Made by a program: the position numbers and the translations under genes. A DNA stretch of 64,000 nucleotides from Arthrobacter sp. Y-9 (GTDB lineage Bacteria > Actinomycetota > Actinomycetes > Actinomycetales > Micrococcaceae). The notes under the pieces are model-generated. The model did not search any database. It worked only from the letters and a program-made list of their open reading frames with translations, and was not told where the DNA came from. Within the stretch, counting starts at the first letter, position 1. Every line of letters starts with the position of its first letter. Shown in pieces: positions 52,263 to 61,299 of this stretch. Location of the stretch: positions 1,550,001-1,614,000 of the forward strand of contig NZ_CP121463.1 in NCBI RefSeq assembly GCF_029690065.1, in the 5' to 3' direction.

Positions 52263-52278
52263 TAGTACATTTGTTCTA
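52263..52278 (+). promoter_or_regulatory. degenerate SOS box over the uvrB start
   Basis: TAGTACATTTGTTCTA matches the actinobacterial LexA box TCGAACNNNTGTTCGA at 11 of the 14 defined positions. It overlaps the -10-like TACATT (52266-52271) and the first base of the uvrB start codon. Confidence 0.5.
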
Positions 52279-54374
52279 TGAGCCTCGCCCAGGAGATCAA
52301 CCGCGTCGTGGCGCCTTTCGAGGTCGTCAGCGAATACCAGCCCGCCGGGGATCAGCCCACCGCCATCGCGGAGCTGACGGAACGCATCACCAATGGTGAG
52401 AAGGACATCGTGCTGCTCGGTGCCACCGGCACCGGCAAGAGCGCGACCACCGCCTGGCTGATCGAACGGGTCCAGCGGCCGACGCTCGTCCTGGTGCAGA
52501 ACAAGACGCTGGCCGCACAGCTCGCCAACGAGTTCCGTGAATTGCTGCCGAACAACGCCGTCGAGTACTTCGTCTCGTACTACGACTACTACCAGCCCGA
52601 GGCCTACGTCCCACAGACGGACACCTTCATCGAGAAGGACTCGTCCATCAATGAGGAGGTGGAGCGGCTCCGGCACTCGGCCACGAACGCGCTGCTCACG
52701 CGCCGCGACGTGGTCGTGGTGGCCACGGTGTCCTGCATCTACGGTCTGGGCACGCCGGAGGAGTACATCGCCGGCATGGTCACCCTGCGCAAGGGCATGC
52801 AGATCAACCGGGATGATCTGCTCCGGCGGTTCGTCGCCATGCAGTACGCCCGCAATGACATCGACTTCCACCGCGGCACCTTCCGGGTGCGCGGCGACAC
52901 CGTCGAGATCATCCCCATGTACGAAGAGCTCGCCCTGCGGATCGAGTTCTTCGGGGATGAGGTGGAGAACATCTACACCCTGCATCCCGTGACCGGCGAG
53001 ATCGTCCGCGAAGAGAACGAGATGTACGTCTTCCCGGCGTCGCACTACGTGGCGGGTCCGGAGCGGATGTCACGCGCCATCAAGACCATCGAGGACGAGC
53101 TCGCCTCCCGGCTGTCCACCTTCGAAGCGCAGAACAAGCTCGTGGAGGCGCAGCGTCTGCGCATGCGCACCACGTACGACCTCGAGATGATGCAGCAGAT
53201 GGGCTTCTGCAACGGCATCGAGAACTACTCCCGTCACATCGACGGCCGTGAGGCCGGTTCGGCCCCGCACTGTCTCCTGGACTATTTCCCGGATGACTTC
53301 CTGCTCGTGATCGACGAATCCCACGTCACCGTGCCGCAGATCGGAGCGATGTACGAAGGCGACGCGAGCCGGAAGCGGACCCTGGTGGAGCACGGCTTCC
53401 GACTGCCATCGGCGATGGACAACCGCCCGCTGAAATGGGACGAGTTCCTGGAGCGCGTGGGTCAGACCGTCTACCTCTCCGCCACCCCGGGCAAGTACGA
53501 ACTCGGCAAGTCCGACGGCGTGGTGCAGCAGATCATCCGTCCGACCGGTCTGGTGGACCCGGAGATCGTGGTGAAGCCCACGAAGGGTCAGATCGACGAT
53601 CTGCTCGGGGAGATCCGCACGCGCGTGGACAAGGACGAACGTGTCCTGGTGACCACCCTGACCAAGCGCATGGCCGAGGATCTCACCGAGTACCTGCTCA
53701 GCCACGGTGTGAAGGTCCAGTACCTCCACTCGGATGTGGACACGCTGCGCCGTGTGGAGCTGCTGCGGGAGCTGCGGCTGGGAACGTTCGACGTGCTCGT
53801 CGGCATCAACCTGCTCCGTGAAGGCCTCGACCTTCCCGAAGTCTCCCTCGTCGCGATCCTGGACGCGGACAAGGAGGGCTTCCTGCGCTCGTCCACGTCG
53901 CTGATCCAGACCATCGGCCGTGCGGCCCGTAACGTCTCGGGCCAGGTTCACATGTACGCGGACCGGATCACGGATTCGATGGCTCTGGCCATCGAAGAGA
54001 CCAACCGCCGTCGCGAGATCCAGGTGGCGTACAACAAGGAGCACGGCGTCGACCCGCAGCCGCTGCGGAAGAAGATCGCCGACATCACGGATCAGCTGGC
54101 CCGCGAGGACGCGGACACGCAGGAACTCCTGGCCGGGGCCAAGCGCAACGGCAAGGGCTCCAAGGCGGCCGCGGAGAAGGCCAGCGCCACGGTGCGGCGG
54201 GACGGCCTGGCGGCAGCGCCCGCCACCGAACTGGTGGGCCTGATCGAACAGATGACCGAGCAGATGCACTCCGCCGCGGCCGAGTTGCAGTTCGAGCTGG
54301 CCGCCCGGCTCCGTGATGAGGTGGGCGAGCTGAAGAAGGAACTGCGGCAGATGCAGGCGGCAGGTCACGCGTAG
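52278..54374 (+). CDS. uvrB: excinuclease ABC subunit B
   Basis: Helicase-like damage-verification subunit of nucleotide excision repair, loaded by UvrA. The 698-aa protein has Walker A ([14 protein letters not shown]), the beta-hairpin ([20 protein letters not shown]), ATPase motif residues in [10 protein letters not shown], motif V/VI ([24 protein letters not shown]) and the C-terminal UVR motif ([18 protein letters not shown]). ATG 52278 is 6 nt after TACATT (leaderless). A LexA-like box overlies its start, so damage induction is likely. TerC follows, and uvrA lies 9 kb downstream on the same strand. Confidence 0.98.
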   Translation: MSLAQEINRVVAPFEVVSEYQPAGDQPTAIAELTERITNGEKDIVLLGATGTGKSATTAWLIERVQRPTLVLVQNKTLAAQLANEFRELLPNNAVEYFVSYYDYYQPEAYVPQTDTFIEKDSSINEEVERLRHSATNALLTRRDVVVVATVSCIYGLGTPEEYIAGMVTLRKGMQINRDDLLRRFVAMQYARNDIDFHRGTFRVRGDTVEIIPMYEELALRIEFFGDEVENIYTLHPVTGEIVREENEMYVFPASHYVAGPERMSRAIKTIEDELASRLSTFEAQNKLVEAQRLRMRTTYDLEMMQQMGFCNGIENYSRHIDGREAGSAPHCLLDYFPDDFLLVIDESHVTVPQIGAMYEGDASRKRTLVEHGFRLPSAMDNRPLKWDEFLERVGQTVYLSATPGKYELGKSDGVVQQIIRPTGLVDPEIVVKPTKGQIDDLLGEIRTRVDKDERVLVTTLTKRMAEDLTEYLLSHGVKVQYLHSDVDTLRRVELLRELRLGTFDVLVGINLLREGLDLPEVSLVAILDADKEGFLRSSTSLIQTIGRAARNVSGQVHMYADRITDSMALAIEETNRRREIQVAYNKEHGVDPQPLRKKIADITDQLAREDADTQELLAGAKRNGKGSKAAAEKASATVRRDGLAAAPATELVGLIEQMTEQMHSAAAELQFELAARLRDEVGELKKELRQMQAAGHA

Positions 54375-54461
54375 GCGGGACGTGAGGCAGGGTATGAATG
54401 ACGGGCAAGACGCGACGGGCGGGGCGTGAAGGGACTGTCCCTCCGGGGCCGCCCCGTGGGA

Positions 54462-54467
54462 TAGAAT
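54462..54467 (+). promoter_or_regulatory. -10 element of terC leader
   Basis: TAGAAT (54462-54467) would start the transcript around 54474, immediately before the riboswitch core. The -35 is not clear. Confidence 0.5.
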
Positions 54468-54475
54468 GATTCCCG

Positions 54476-54596
54476 AGTAGGGGAGTATCCCATGTGCTCA
54501 GTCCGTCAACACGTGAGGCAATGGCGCTTCGCCGGGCTGGGCAGGTCCTGTTCGTCAGGCCCGGAGAGACTTATGGCAATGTTCCATACCCTCTGA
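54476..54596 (+). promoter_or_regulatory. yybP-ykoY family (Mn2+) riboswitch
   Basis: Leader of terC with the characteristic conserved blocks in order: GGGGAGTA (54480-54487), CCGTCAACACGTG (54503-54515), and GGAGAGAC (54563-54570), followed by a P1-closing ACCCTCT (54588-54594). A helix CCGGGC/GCCCGG (54532-54537 with 54559-54564) supports the fold. This RNA family senses Mn2+ and is a usual leader of TerC, MntP and Alx genes. AAGG at the end of the element is the ribosome site, so control may be translational. Confidence 0.85.
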
Positions 54597-54606
54597 AAGG
54601 TCTCCC

Positions 54607-55734
54607 GTGCCTGAACTTCCCCTCTGGTTTGAGGTCGGATCCTTCGTGGTCCTCGGCATCGTCCTCCTCGTCGATCTCCTGATGGTCCTCAAGCGGCCCC
54701 ACGAACCCTCCATGAAGGAGGCCGGTCTCTGGGTCGGCTTCTACGTCACGCTCGCCCTCATCTTCGCGGGCCTCATGTTCGCGTTCACCGGCGCCGAGTA
54801 CGGCAGTCAGTTCGTGGCCGGCTGGGTCACCGAATACAGCCTGAGCATCGACAACCTGTTCGTCTTCATCATCATCATGGCGCGCTTCTCCGTGCCCCGG
54901 AAGTACCAGCAGGAAGCCCTCATGGTGGGCATCATCATCGCGCTGGTCCTGCGCGGCATCTTCATCCTGCTGGGCGCCGTGATCATCGAGCAGTTCTCGT
55001 GGGTGTTCTACATCTTCGGCGCCTTCCTCCTCTGGACCGCCTACAACCAGGCCAAGGACGACAGCGAGGACGACGAGGACGGTGGCGACAACCGCCTGGT
55101 CCGCTGGTTCTCCAAGATCCTCCCGATGCACAACGAGTTCAACGGCGGCAAGGCCACCGTCAAGATCAACGGCAAGCGTCTCTTCACCCCGATGCTCCTG
55201 GTCTTCCTGACCCTCGGCATGACGGACTTGATCTTCGCTCTGGACTCCATCCCCGCGATCTTCGGCCTGACGAAGAGCCCGTTCATCGTGTTCACGGCCA
55301 ACATCTTCGCCCTCATGGGCCTGCGCCAGCTGTACTTCCTGCTGGGCGGTCTCATGGAACGGCTCATCTACCTCAAGCACGCGCTGTCGATCATCCTGGC
55401 CTTCATCGGCTTCAAGCTGATCTTCCACGCCATGCACGAGAACGAACTGCCGTTCATCAACGGCGGCCAGCACATCGAGTGGGCTCCGGACATCCCCACG
55501 TCGTTCTCGTTGATCTTCATCCTCGGCACCATCGTCCTGGCCGTGGTCGCCAGCCTGGCGGTCTCGAAGAAGCGCGAGGGCCGTGAGGCGACCGAGCACC
55601 AGATCAGCCGCACGGCCGAGCGCGTGGCGCACCAGCAGGAGGTCGTGGCCCGGCGCGAAGCAGAAGCGCAGGCACAGACGCAGGCTGGGGCTGGTGAGCC
55701 GGTGGAACCTGGCAAGGCGCCCGAGCAGCGCTGA
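54607..55734 (+). CDS. terC: TerC family membrane protein (probable Mn2+ exporter)
   Basis: Inner-membrane protein of 375 aa with seven to nine hydrophobic segments. Signature stretches are TEYSLSIDNLFVFIIIMARF and TLGMTDLIFALDSIPAIFGL, both with the paired acidic residues (SxDN and ALDSIPA) that define TerC proteins. The C-terminus is a cytoplasmic Arg/Glu/Gln-rich helix. GTG start at 54607 with GAAAGG 6 nt upstream. The Mn2+-type leader makes a manganese export or homeostasis role the best inference. Its stop begins a 16-bp-period tandem array and a strong terminator ends the unit. Confidence 0.93.
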   Translation: MPELPLWFEVGSFVVLGIVLLVDLLMVLKRPHEPSMKEAGLWVGFYVTLALIFAGLMFAFTGAEYGSQFVAGWVTEYSLSIDNLFVFIIIMARFSVPRKYQQEALMVGIIIALVLRGIFILLGAVIIEQFSWVFYIFGAFLLWTAYNQAKDDSEDDEDGGDNRLVRWFSKILPMHNEFNGGKATVKINGKRLFTPMLLVFLTLGMTDLIFALDSIPAIFGLTKSPFIVFTANIFALMGLRQLYFLLGGLMERLIYLKHALSIILAFIGFKLIFHAMHENELPFINGGQHIEWAPDIPTSFSLIFILGTIVLAVVASLAVSKKREGREATEHQISRTAERVAHQQEVVARREAEAQAQTQAGAGEPVEPGKAPEQR

Positions 55735-55810
55735 CAGTGCTTCTGAGCGCCAGTGCTCCTGAACCACAGTGCTCCCGAAAGCCAGAGCGCCTGAAGCACA
55801 TATCGCCTGA
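55731..55810 (+). repeat. 16-bp-period tandem array following the terC stop
   Basis: CTGA recurs at 55731 (the stop), 55743, 55759, 55791 and 55807 with one mutated CCGA at 55775; from 55743 the spacing is exactly 16 bp. The consensus unit is about GCGCCAGTGCTCCTGA. Confidence 0.85.
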
Positions 55811-55856
55811 ACGACGACGCCGGGCGGCAGCGGAAGCTACCGCCCGGCGTCGTCGT
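55811..55856. terminator. bidirectional terminator between terC and S33 hydrolase
   Basis: Perfect 17-bp stem ACGACGACGCCGGGCGG (55811-55827 with 55840-55856) with a 12-nt loop, in the gap between convergent genes. Confidence 0.8.
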
Positions 55857-55873
55857 GTCCGGAGGAGAGGGCG

Positions 55874-57199
55874 TTAGTCGCCCGGGACCTCCCCGCCCCG
55901 CGCCATGGCGAGGAGACGGCGGAAGATGGCCTCGCCGTCGTCGGCGATCCCGTCATGGTGGAAGTCCGGGGTGACCCAGGTCTTCAGCCCGCGGACGGAG
56001 TCGGCTGTCTCGAGGGAGAGCTCGCGGTCCACGAAGACATCGTCCGCGTAGACCGCGGCCGCCACGGGGACCGTGTTGGTCGCGAGCACGTCCAGGTCGA
56101 AGACACGCGGCCAGTCCTGCTTCGCGGCCAGGAGCTCCGCGACATCGGTCAGGGGCCGCAGGGTCGGATCCTGCTCGAACAACCACGGCTGGATCATCTC
56201 GCCCGTGAGCAGGACGTCTTCAGCCTCGGGGGAGAACTGCGGGAACTCCTGGAGCACCCGCCAGGAGGACCAGTCCGTCGCCGCTTCCTGTGCGTAGATC
56301 GACTCGTGGATCACCGCGTACAGCGGGTTCGGGGCGAAGTCCAGGTAGGCCGGCAGCTGGGCCAGGAACCACTGGGAGAGCCGTTCCCCCTCGGGGGTCT
56401 GGATGAAGGCCTTCTCCAGGAGGTGGTGCAGGGAGTCGACCCGGGTGTTGCCGCCCAGGTACATGCCGAGCATCTGGAAGCGCTCCACGGTGAGCCGGTC
56501 ACCGCGAGGCAGATATTCCGGGACCTCGCGGAGATGCGCTGCGATCCTGTTCACCAGGGCGCGGTCCTCGGGGTACCAGCCGAAGTACTCGCGGTTCCGT
56601 GCCTCCATGCGGGCATAGGTCGCGCGGTAGACCCGGTCCGGCGAGCCCTGCAGGGGAGCGAGGCCTCCGGTGATGAGCACCTCGCGGAGCGCCGACGGGG
56701 CGAGCGAGAGGTACGCCAGGGAGCACCAGCCGCCGAAGCTCTGGCCGAAGATGCTCCACCGCTCGATGCCGAGCGCCTCACGGATCGCCTCGGCGTCGGC
56801 CACGATGGCATCCTGGCGGAAATGGGTCAGGTACTCCGCCTGGGCCGCCGTATCACCGCGGGCGGCGAGCGTCGCCGCCTCCACCGGAGAAGAGAGGCCG
56901 GTGCCGCGCTGGTCCAGCATGAGGACACGGAAGTGCTCGGTGGCCGCCTTCGCCCAGCCGCTCAGGGCCGTCCAGCGGTTGCCGGGGAAACCGGGACCGC
57001 CCTGGAAGAAGAGCAACCAGGGAAGGCCGTCCCGCTGCTCATCCGTCAGGCCGGACGGACCGTACTCGCGGGCGAAGACCTCCAGGGTCTCGCCGTCAGG
57101 ATCCGCCGGCCGCAACGGGACAGTGAAGAAATGGTCCGCCGTGCGGACGCCGCGGAATTCGTGGACGGCGCCCTCGCGGTGTTCGGCGACGGGCGTCAT
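55874..57199 (-). CDS. alpha/beta hydrolase, prolyl aminopeptidase-like (S33)
   Basis: Cytoplasmic peptidase-like protein of 441 aa. The family motifs are PWLLFFQGGPGFPGNRW (oxyanion), VLMLDQRGTGLSSP, WSIFGQSFGGWCSLAYL (nucleophile Ser) and a C-terminal His in VTPDFHHDG with an Asp in the strand before it. The length and the GGPGFP loop fit proline iminopeptidases. Its ATG overlaps the stop of the acetyltransferase gene by 4 bp (ATGA, 57196-57199), so the two are one operon. Confidence 0.9.
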   Translation of the reverse strand: MTPVAEHREGAVHEFRGVRTADHFFTVPLRPADPDGETLEVFAREYGPSGLTDEQRDGLPWLLFFQGGPGFPGNRWTALSGWAKAATEHFRVLMLDQRGTGLSSPVEAATLAARGDTAAQAEYLTHFRQDAIVADAEAIREALGIERWSIFGQSFGGWCSLAYLSLAPSALREVLITGGLAPLQGSPDRVYRATYARMEARNREYFGWYPEDRALVNRIAAHLREVPEYLPRGDRLTVERFQMLGMYLGGNTRVDSLHHLLEKAFIQTPEGERLSQWFLAQLPAYLDFAPNPLYAVIHESIYAQEAATDWSSWRVLQEFPQFSPEAEDVLLTGEMIQPWLFEQDPTLRPLTDVAELLAAKQDWPRVFDLDVLATNTVPVAAAVYADDVFVDRELSLETADSVRGLKTWVTPDFHHDGIADDGEAIFRRLLAMARGGEVPGD

Positions 57200-57699
57200 G
57201 CGGTCACCGCCGGTGCGCCCTCACCGGTCCCGACAGCCTGCAGCGCGTCGCCGGTGAGGCGGAAGGTCGACCAGCCGTCCATGGGCACGGCTCCCAGCGA
57301 ACGGTAGAAGCGGATGGAGGGCTCGTTCCAGTCCAGGACGCTCCACTCCACCCGGGCGTAGCCGCGTTCCACGGCGAGCGAGGCCAGGTGGGTCAGGAGG
57401 GCCTTGCCATGGCCTTCGCCGCGGGCCTCCGGCTTCACGTAAAGGTCCTCCAGGTAGATGCCGTGGACGCCTTCCCAGGTGGAGTAGTTCAGGAACCAGA
57501 GCGCGAAACCGCGGGTCCGGCCGAGGTCGTCTTCCGCGATCGCTGCGTAGATGGCGGGGTGACCGTCGAAGAGGTGCTTCTCCAGCTCCTCCGGCGTGTT
57601 GCGGACGGCGTCCGGCTCCTTCTCGTAAACGGCCAGGTCCACGATCATCTGGTGGATGTCCTGGACGTCTGCACGGGTGGCTTCTCTGATGCGGCTCAT
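57196..57699 (-). CDS. GNAT acetyltransferase, diamine/thialysine type
   Basis: Acetyl-CoA dependent transferase of 167 aa. GIYLEDLYVKPEARGEGHGKALL (CoA loop), RVEWSVLDWNEPSIRFYRSLGA and PMDGWSTFRL match the SSAT-like diamine/thialysine acetyltransferase subgroup. It probably acetylates a polyamine or lysine analogue. ATG 57699 follows TAAGCT by 7 nt on this strand (leaderless). It is coupled to the S33 hydrolase. Confidence 0.88.
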   Translation of the reverse strand: MSRIREATRADVQDIHQMIVDLAVYEKEPDAVRNTPEELEKHLFDGHPAIYAAIAEDDLGRTRGFALWFLNYSTWEGVHGIYLEDLYVKPEARGEGHGKALLTHLASLAVERGYARVEWSVLDWNEPSIRFYRSLGAVPMDGWSTFRLTGDALQAVGTGEGAPAVTA

Positions 57700-57730
57700 G
57701 GATTTCAGCTTAGCCGGGCCACCGGACCAC

Positions 57731-60256
57731 TCAGAGTCGATTCACGTCCACGACCTTGATCACGGCGCTGCCGGCCTCGTCCGAGGCCGCCAGGTCCACC
57801 ACCGCGGAGATGCCCCAGTCATGGTTCCCCGCCGGATCGGCGAAGATCTGCCGGACGTCCCAGCGATCCCGATGCTCCGTGATGAGAAGCAGCTGGGGTC
57901 CGCGGGCGTCGGCGCCCGTGCTGATGTCGTCGTGCTCGTCGAAGTAGTCGTCCAGCACGTCCTCCCAGCGGTCCGAGTGCCAGCCGGCGTCGCCGTCGAG
58001 CTCCGCCAGAGCGCGCGAGTCCTCGTCCGCGAACAGCTCCACGCGGCGGAACATCTCATTGCGGACCATGACCCGGAACGCGCGCACATTGTCGGTCAGA
58101 CGGGGCGGCGCGGGCGGCAGCAGGGGATCCTCGGTGTGATCGTGGGGGTTGCTCAGCTCCTCCCACTCGTCCAGGAGGCTGGAATCGACCTGCCGCACCA
58201 GCTCGCCGAGCCAGGCGATCAGGTCTTCGAGGTCCTCCCGCAGGGCGTCGGCGGGGACCGTCTGCCGCAGCGCCTTGATGGCATCGCTGAGGTACCGCAG
58301 CACGATGCCCTCGCTGCGTGCGAGACCGTAGAACTGTACGAATTCACCGAAGCTCATGGCGCGTTCGTACATGTCGCGGACCACCGACTTCGGAGTCAGC
58401 TCGAAGTCACCGACCCAGGGGGCCGCCCGGCGGTAGGTGTCGAAGGCCTCGAGCAGCAACTCCGCCAGGGGCTGGGGGTAGCTGACCTCCTCGAGAGCCT
58501 TCATCCGCTGCTCGTACTCGAGCCCCTCCGCCTTCATGGCCGCGACCGCGTCCGTCTTCGCCTTCTTCAGCTGGGCCGCGAGGATCTGGCGGGGCTTGTC
58601 GAGCGTGGACTCGATCACCGAGACGACGTCCAGGGCGTACGACGGCGACTCCGGGTCCAGGAGGTCCAGTGCGGCCAGCGCGAAGGGGGAGAGCGGCTGG
58701 TTGAGGGCGAAGTTGTCCTGCAGATGGACCGTGAGGCGCACGGTGCGCCCATCCGGTCCGCGTTCGGCCTCCGGGATCCGCTCGACGACATCGGCGGTCA
58801 GCAGTTCGCGGTAGATGCCGAGCGACTTCCGCATCAGCTCCAGCTGGCGGCCGCGGGGCTCGTGGTTCGACTCCAGGAGGTGGCGCGTGGCCGTGAACGG
58901 GTCGCCCGGACGTTCCAGCAGGTTCAGCAGCATGGCGTGGGTGATGGTGAAGCTGGAGGAGAGGGGCTCCGGGACGGAAGCGACCAGGCGCTGGAAGGTC
59001 GGCTCGCCCCAGGAGACGAAGCCCTCCGGCGGCTTCTTCTTGACCACCTGGCGGAGCTTCTTCTGGTCATCGCCGAATTTCGCCACGGCCTTGGCCATCG
59101 CCTTGGCGTTCTCGACCGTGTGCTCCGGCGCCTGGACCACCACCGTCCCGGCGGTGTCGAAGCCGGCGCGGCCCGCGCGCCCCGCGATCTGATGGAACTC
59201 GCGCGCATTGAGCAGGCGGGTGCGAACGCCGTCGAACTTGCTGAGCGCCGTGAGCACCACGGTGCGGATGGGCACGTTGATGCCGACGCCGAGCGTGTCC
59301 GTGCCGCAGATGACCTTGAGCAGACCCGCCTGGGCGAGCTGCTCCACGAGGCGGCGGTACTTGGGCAGCATGCCGGCGTGGTGCACGCCGATCCCATGCC
59401 GGACCAGCCGGTTCAGGGTCTTGCCGAAGCCTGCGGAGAAACGGAAACCGGCGATGAGTTCGGCGATCCTGTCCTTCTCCTCGCGGGTGCACATGTTGAC
59501 GCTCATGAGGCTCTGCGCGCGTTCAATGGCCTCCAGCTGGCTGAAGTGCACCACGTAGACCGGGACCTGACGGGTTTCCAGCAGCTCTTCCAGGGTTTCG
59601 GCCATGGGTTTCATGCCGTAGTAGAAGTGCAGCGGGATGGGCCGCTCGGCGGAGCTCACGGTCACCGAGGCGCGCCCGGTGAGTTCGGTGAGGCCCTTCT
59701 CGAACCGGGTGACGTCGCCGAGGGTGGCGGACATGAGGAGGAACTGCGCCTGCGGCAGTTCCAGGAGCGGCACCTGCCAGGCCCAGCCCCGCTGGGGATC
59801 CGAGTAGAAGTGGAATTCGTCCATGATGACGGCGCCCAGCTCTGCCTCGGCGCCTTCGCGGAGCGCGACGTTGGCCAGGATCTCGGCCGTGCAGCAGATG
59901 ATGGGCGCGTCGGCGTTCACGGAGGAGTCGCCCGTGACCATGCCGACGTTCTCGGCGCCGAAGATGTCGCAGAGCGCGAAGAACTTCTCGGAGACCAGGG
60001 CCTTGATCGGAGCGGTGTAGTAGCTGCGTTCGCCACGGGACATCGCGTAGAAGTGCGCGGCGATGGCGACCATCGACTTGCCGGAGCCTGTGGGAGTGGC
60101 GAGGATGACGTTCGCGCCGCCAGCGAGCTCCATGGCGGCTTCATCCTGCGCGGGATACAGGGACAGCCCCCGGGATTCGACCCACTCGACGAAGGCCGTG
60201 TACGCGTCGTCATCGTTCAGGCGGCCGGTGGAGGGGAGACTGTCAAGGAGCTTCAC
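57731..60256 (-). CDS. Ski2-like DEAD/DEAH-box helicase with DUF3516-type C-terminus
   Basis: ATP-dependent RNA or DNA helicase of 841 aa. Motif I (ATPTGSGKSMVA), Ia (APIKALVSEKF), II (VIMDEFHFYSD, DEFH), III (LLMSATLG), IV-V (GTDTLGVGINVPIRTVVL) and VI (QIAGRAGRAG) are intact. About 350 C-terminal residues have the helical pattern of the actinobacterial DUF3516 group. Members are related to Ski2/Mtr4 RNA helicases; the bacterial role is not established. GTG 60256 follows TAGGCT by 6 nt on this strand (leaderless). Directly upstream is a direct-repeat and hairpin-rich region. Confidence 0.92.
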   Translation of the reverse strand: MKLLDSLPSTGRLNDDDAYTAFVEWVESRGLSLYPAQDEAAMELAGGANVILATPTGSGKSMVAIAAHFYAMSRGERSYYTAPIKALVSEKFFALCDIFGAENVGMVTGDSSVNADAPIICCTAEILANVALREGAEAELGAVIMDEFHFYSDPQRGWAWQVPLLELPQAQFLLMSATLGDVTRFEKGLTELTGRASVTVSSAERPIPLHFYYGMKPMAETLEELLETRQVPVYVVHFSQLEAIERAQSLMSVNMCTREEKDRIAELIAGFRFSAGFGKTLNRLVRHGIGVHHAGMLPKYRRLVEQLAQAGLLKVICGTDTLGVGINVPIRTVVLTALSKFDGVRTRLLNAREFHQIAGRAGRAGFDTAGTVVVQAPEHTVENAKAMAKAVAKFGDDQKKLRQVVKKKPPEGFVSWGEPTFQRLVASVPEPLSSSFTITHAMLLNLLERPGDPFTATRHLLESNHEPRGRQLELMRKSLGIYRELLTADVVERIPEAERGPDGRTVRLTVHLQDNFALNQPLSPFALAALDLLDPESPSYALDVVSVIESTLDKPRQILAAQLKKAKTDAVAAMKAEGLEYEQRMKALEEVSYPQPLAELLLEAFDTYRRAAPWVGDFELTPKSVVRDMYERAMSFGEFVQFYGLARSEGIVLRYLSDAIKALRQTVPADALREDLEDLIAWLGELVRQVDSSLLDEWEELSNPHDHTEDPLLPPAPPRLTDNVRAFRVMVRNEMFRRVELFADEDSRALAELDGDAGWHSDRWEDVLDDYFDEHDDISTGADARGPQLLLITEHRDRWDVRQIFADPAGNHDWGISAVVDLAASDEAGSAVIKVVDVNRL

Positions 60257-60296
60257 TGTCCCAGCCTAGCGGGCGAGGGGCCCCGCCCGACGCGGA

Positions 60297-60347
60297 GCGA
60301 GGGTGGGGAGCCCGGCTAGGCGCTAGCGGGCGAGGGTGGGGAGCCTC
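60297..60347 (+). repeat. 16-bp direct repeat next to a hairpin element
   Basis: GCGAGGGTGGGGAGCC occurs at 60297-60312 and again at about 60330-60345. Confidence 0.7.
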
Positions 60348-60353
60348 GTCGTC

Positions 60354-60414
60354 GTTGTGTGCTCAGTTGTTGCGGGTGTCGTGCGCCCACACCCGCAACA
60401 ACTGAGCACACAAC
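60354..60414. repeat. perfect 26-bp inverted repeat
   Basis: Left arm 60354-60379 and right arm 60389-60414 are perfect reverse complements (GTTGTGTGCTCAGTTGTTGC at the outer end) around a 9-nt loop. It lies between two divergent genes and is therefore not an obvious terminator. Confidence 0.9.
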
Positions 60415-60483
60415 AGGTGGGGTACTCTCGCACTGAGAGTTGCCTCACGCCGGTCCGGCGTGCTCTTCGGCGAAGGAGAAGCG

Positions 60484-61299
60484 ATGCACCCGACCGTGGA
60501 ATGGGACCCCGCGACGTATGTGAAATTCGGCGACTACCGGGACCGCCCCTTCTTCGACCTCACGCAGAGGATCCACGCCGAGTCGCCCCGGCTCGTGGTA
60601 GATCTCGGGTGTGGCCCCGGCAATCTCACCGCGACCCTCGCAGCACGCTGGCCGGAGGCGCAGGTGGTCGGAGTGGATTCCTCGCAGGCGATGCTGGACC
60701 GCGCCGCCGTCCACGCCGAACGGTTCCCCAACCTCCGGTTCGAGCTGGGTGACATCGCGACCTGGATGCCGGGCGACGCCGACGTCGTGGTCTCCAACGC
60801 CGCGCTGCAGTGGGTGCCCGGGCACGAGCGGCTGCTTCCCGTCTGGCTGGACGCCATGGCGGAGGGGTCCTGGTTCGCTTTTCAGGTGCCGGGCAACTTC
60901 GGGGCGCCGTCCCATGTGCTCATGCGTGAACTGGCCGACTCGCCGGCCTGGGCCGTGAAGCTCGCCGGTGTGCTGCGTCATCGCGACGCGGTGCTGGAAC
61001 CGGCCGACTATCTGACCATCGCACTCGATGCCGGCTGGCAGGCCGACGCCTGGGAGACCAGCTACCAGCAACTGCTGCAGGGCCCCGACCCGGTGCTCGA
61101 ATGGGTCCGCGGCACCGGCCTGCGCCCCGTGCTGAGCGCTCTTGACGCCTCTGACGCCGAAGCATTCGAGCGGGATTATGCGGTGATGCTCAACGAGGCG
61201 TACCCGGCCACTCCACACGGAACGGTGTTCCCGTTCCGGCGTCTGTTCACCGTCGCGCGCAAGGCTCCTGCCGGGGCTGTTCACGGGGCGGACGCATGA
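60484..61299 (+). CDS. tam: trans-aconitate 2-methyltransferase-like protein
   Basis: SAM-dependent methyltransferase of 271 aa. The N-terminal WDPATYVKFGDYRDRPFFDL is the Tam signature, followed by the SAM loop VVDLGCGPGNLTATLA, GVDSSQAMLDRA and NAALQWVPGHE. Tam methylates trans-aconitate, a by-product and inhibitor of the citric acid cycle. GAAGGAG lies 5 nt before the ATG. Its stop overlaps the GntR start (ATGA, 61296-61299). Confidence 0.9.
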   Translation: MHPTVEWDPATYVKFGDYRDRPFFDLTQRIHAESPRLVVDLGCGPGNLTATLAARWPEAQVVGVDSSQAMLDRAAVHAERFPNLRFELGDIATWMPGDADVVVSNAALQWVPGHERLLPVWLDAMAEGSWFAFQVPGNFGAPSHVLMRELADSPAWAVKLAGVLRHRDAVLEPADYLTIALDAGWQADAWETSYQQLLQGPDPVLEWVRGTGLRPVLSALDASDAEAFERDYAVMLNEAYPATPHGTVFPFRRLFTVARKAPAGAVHGADA

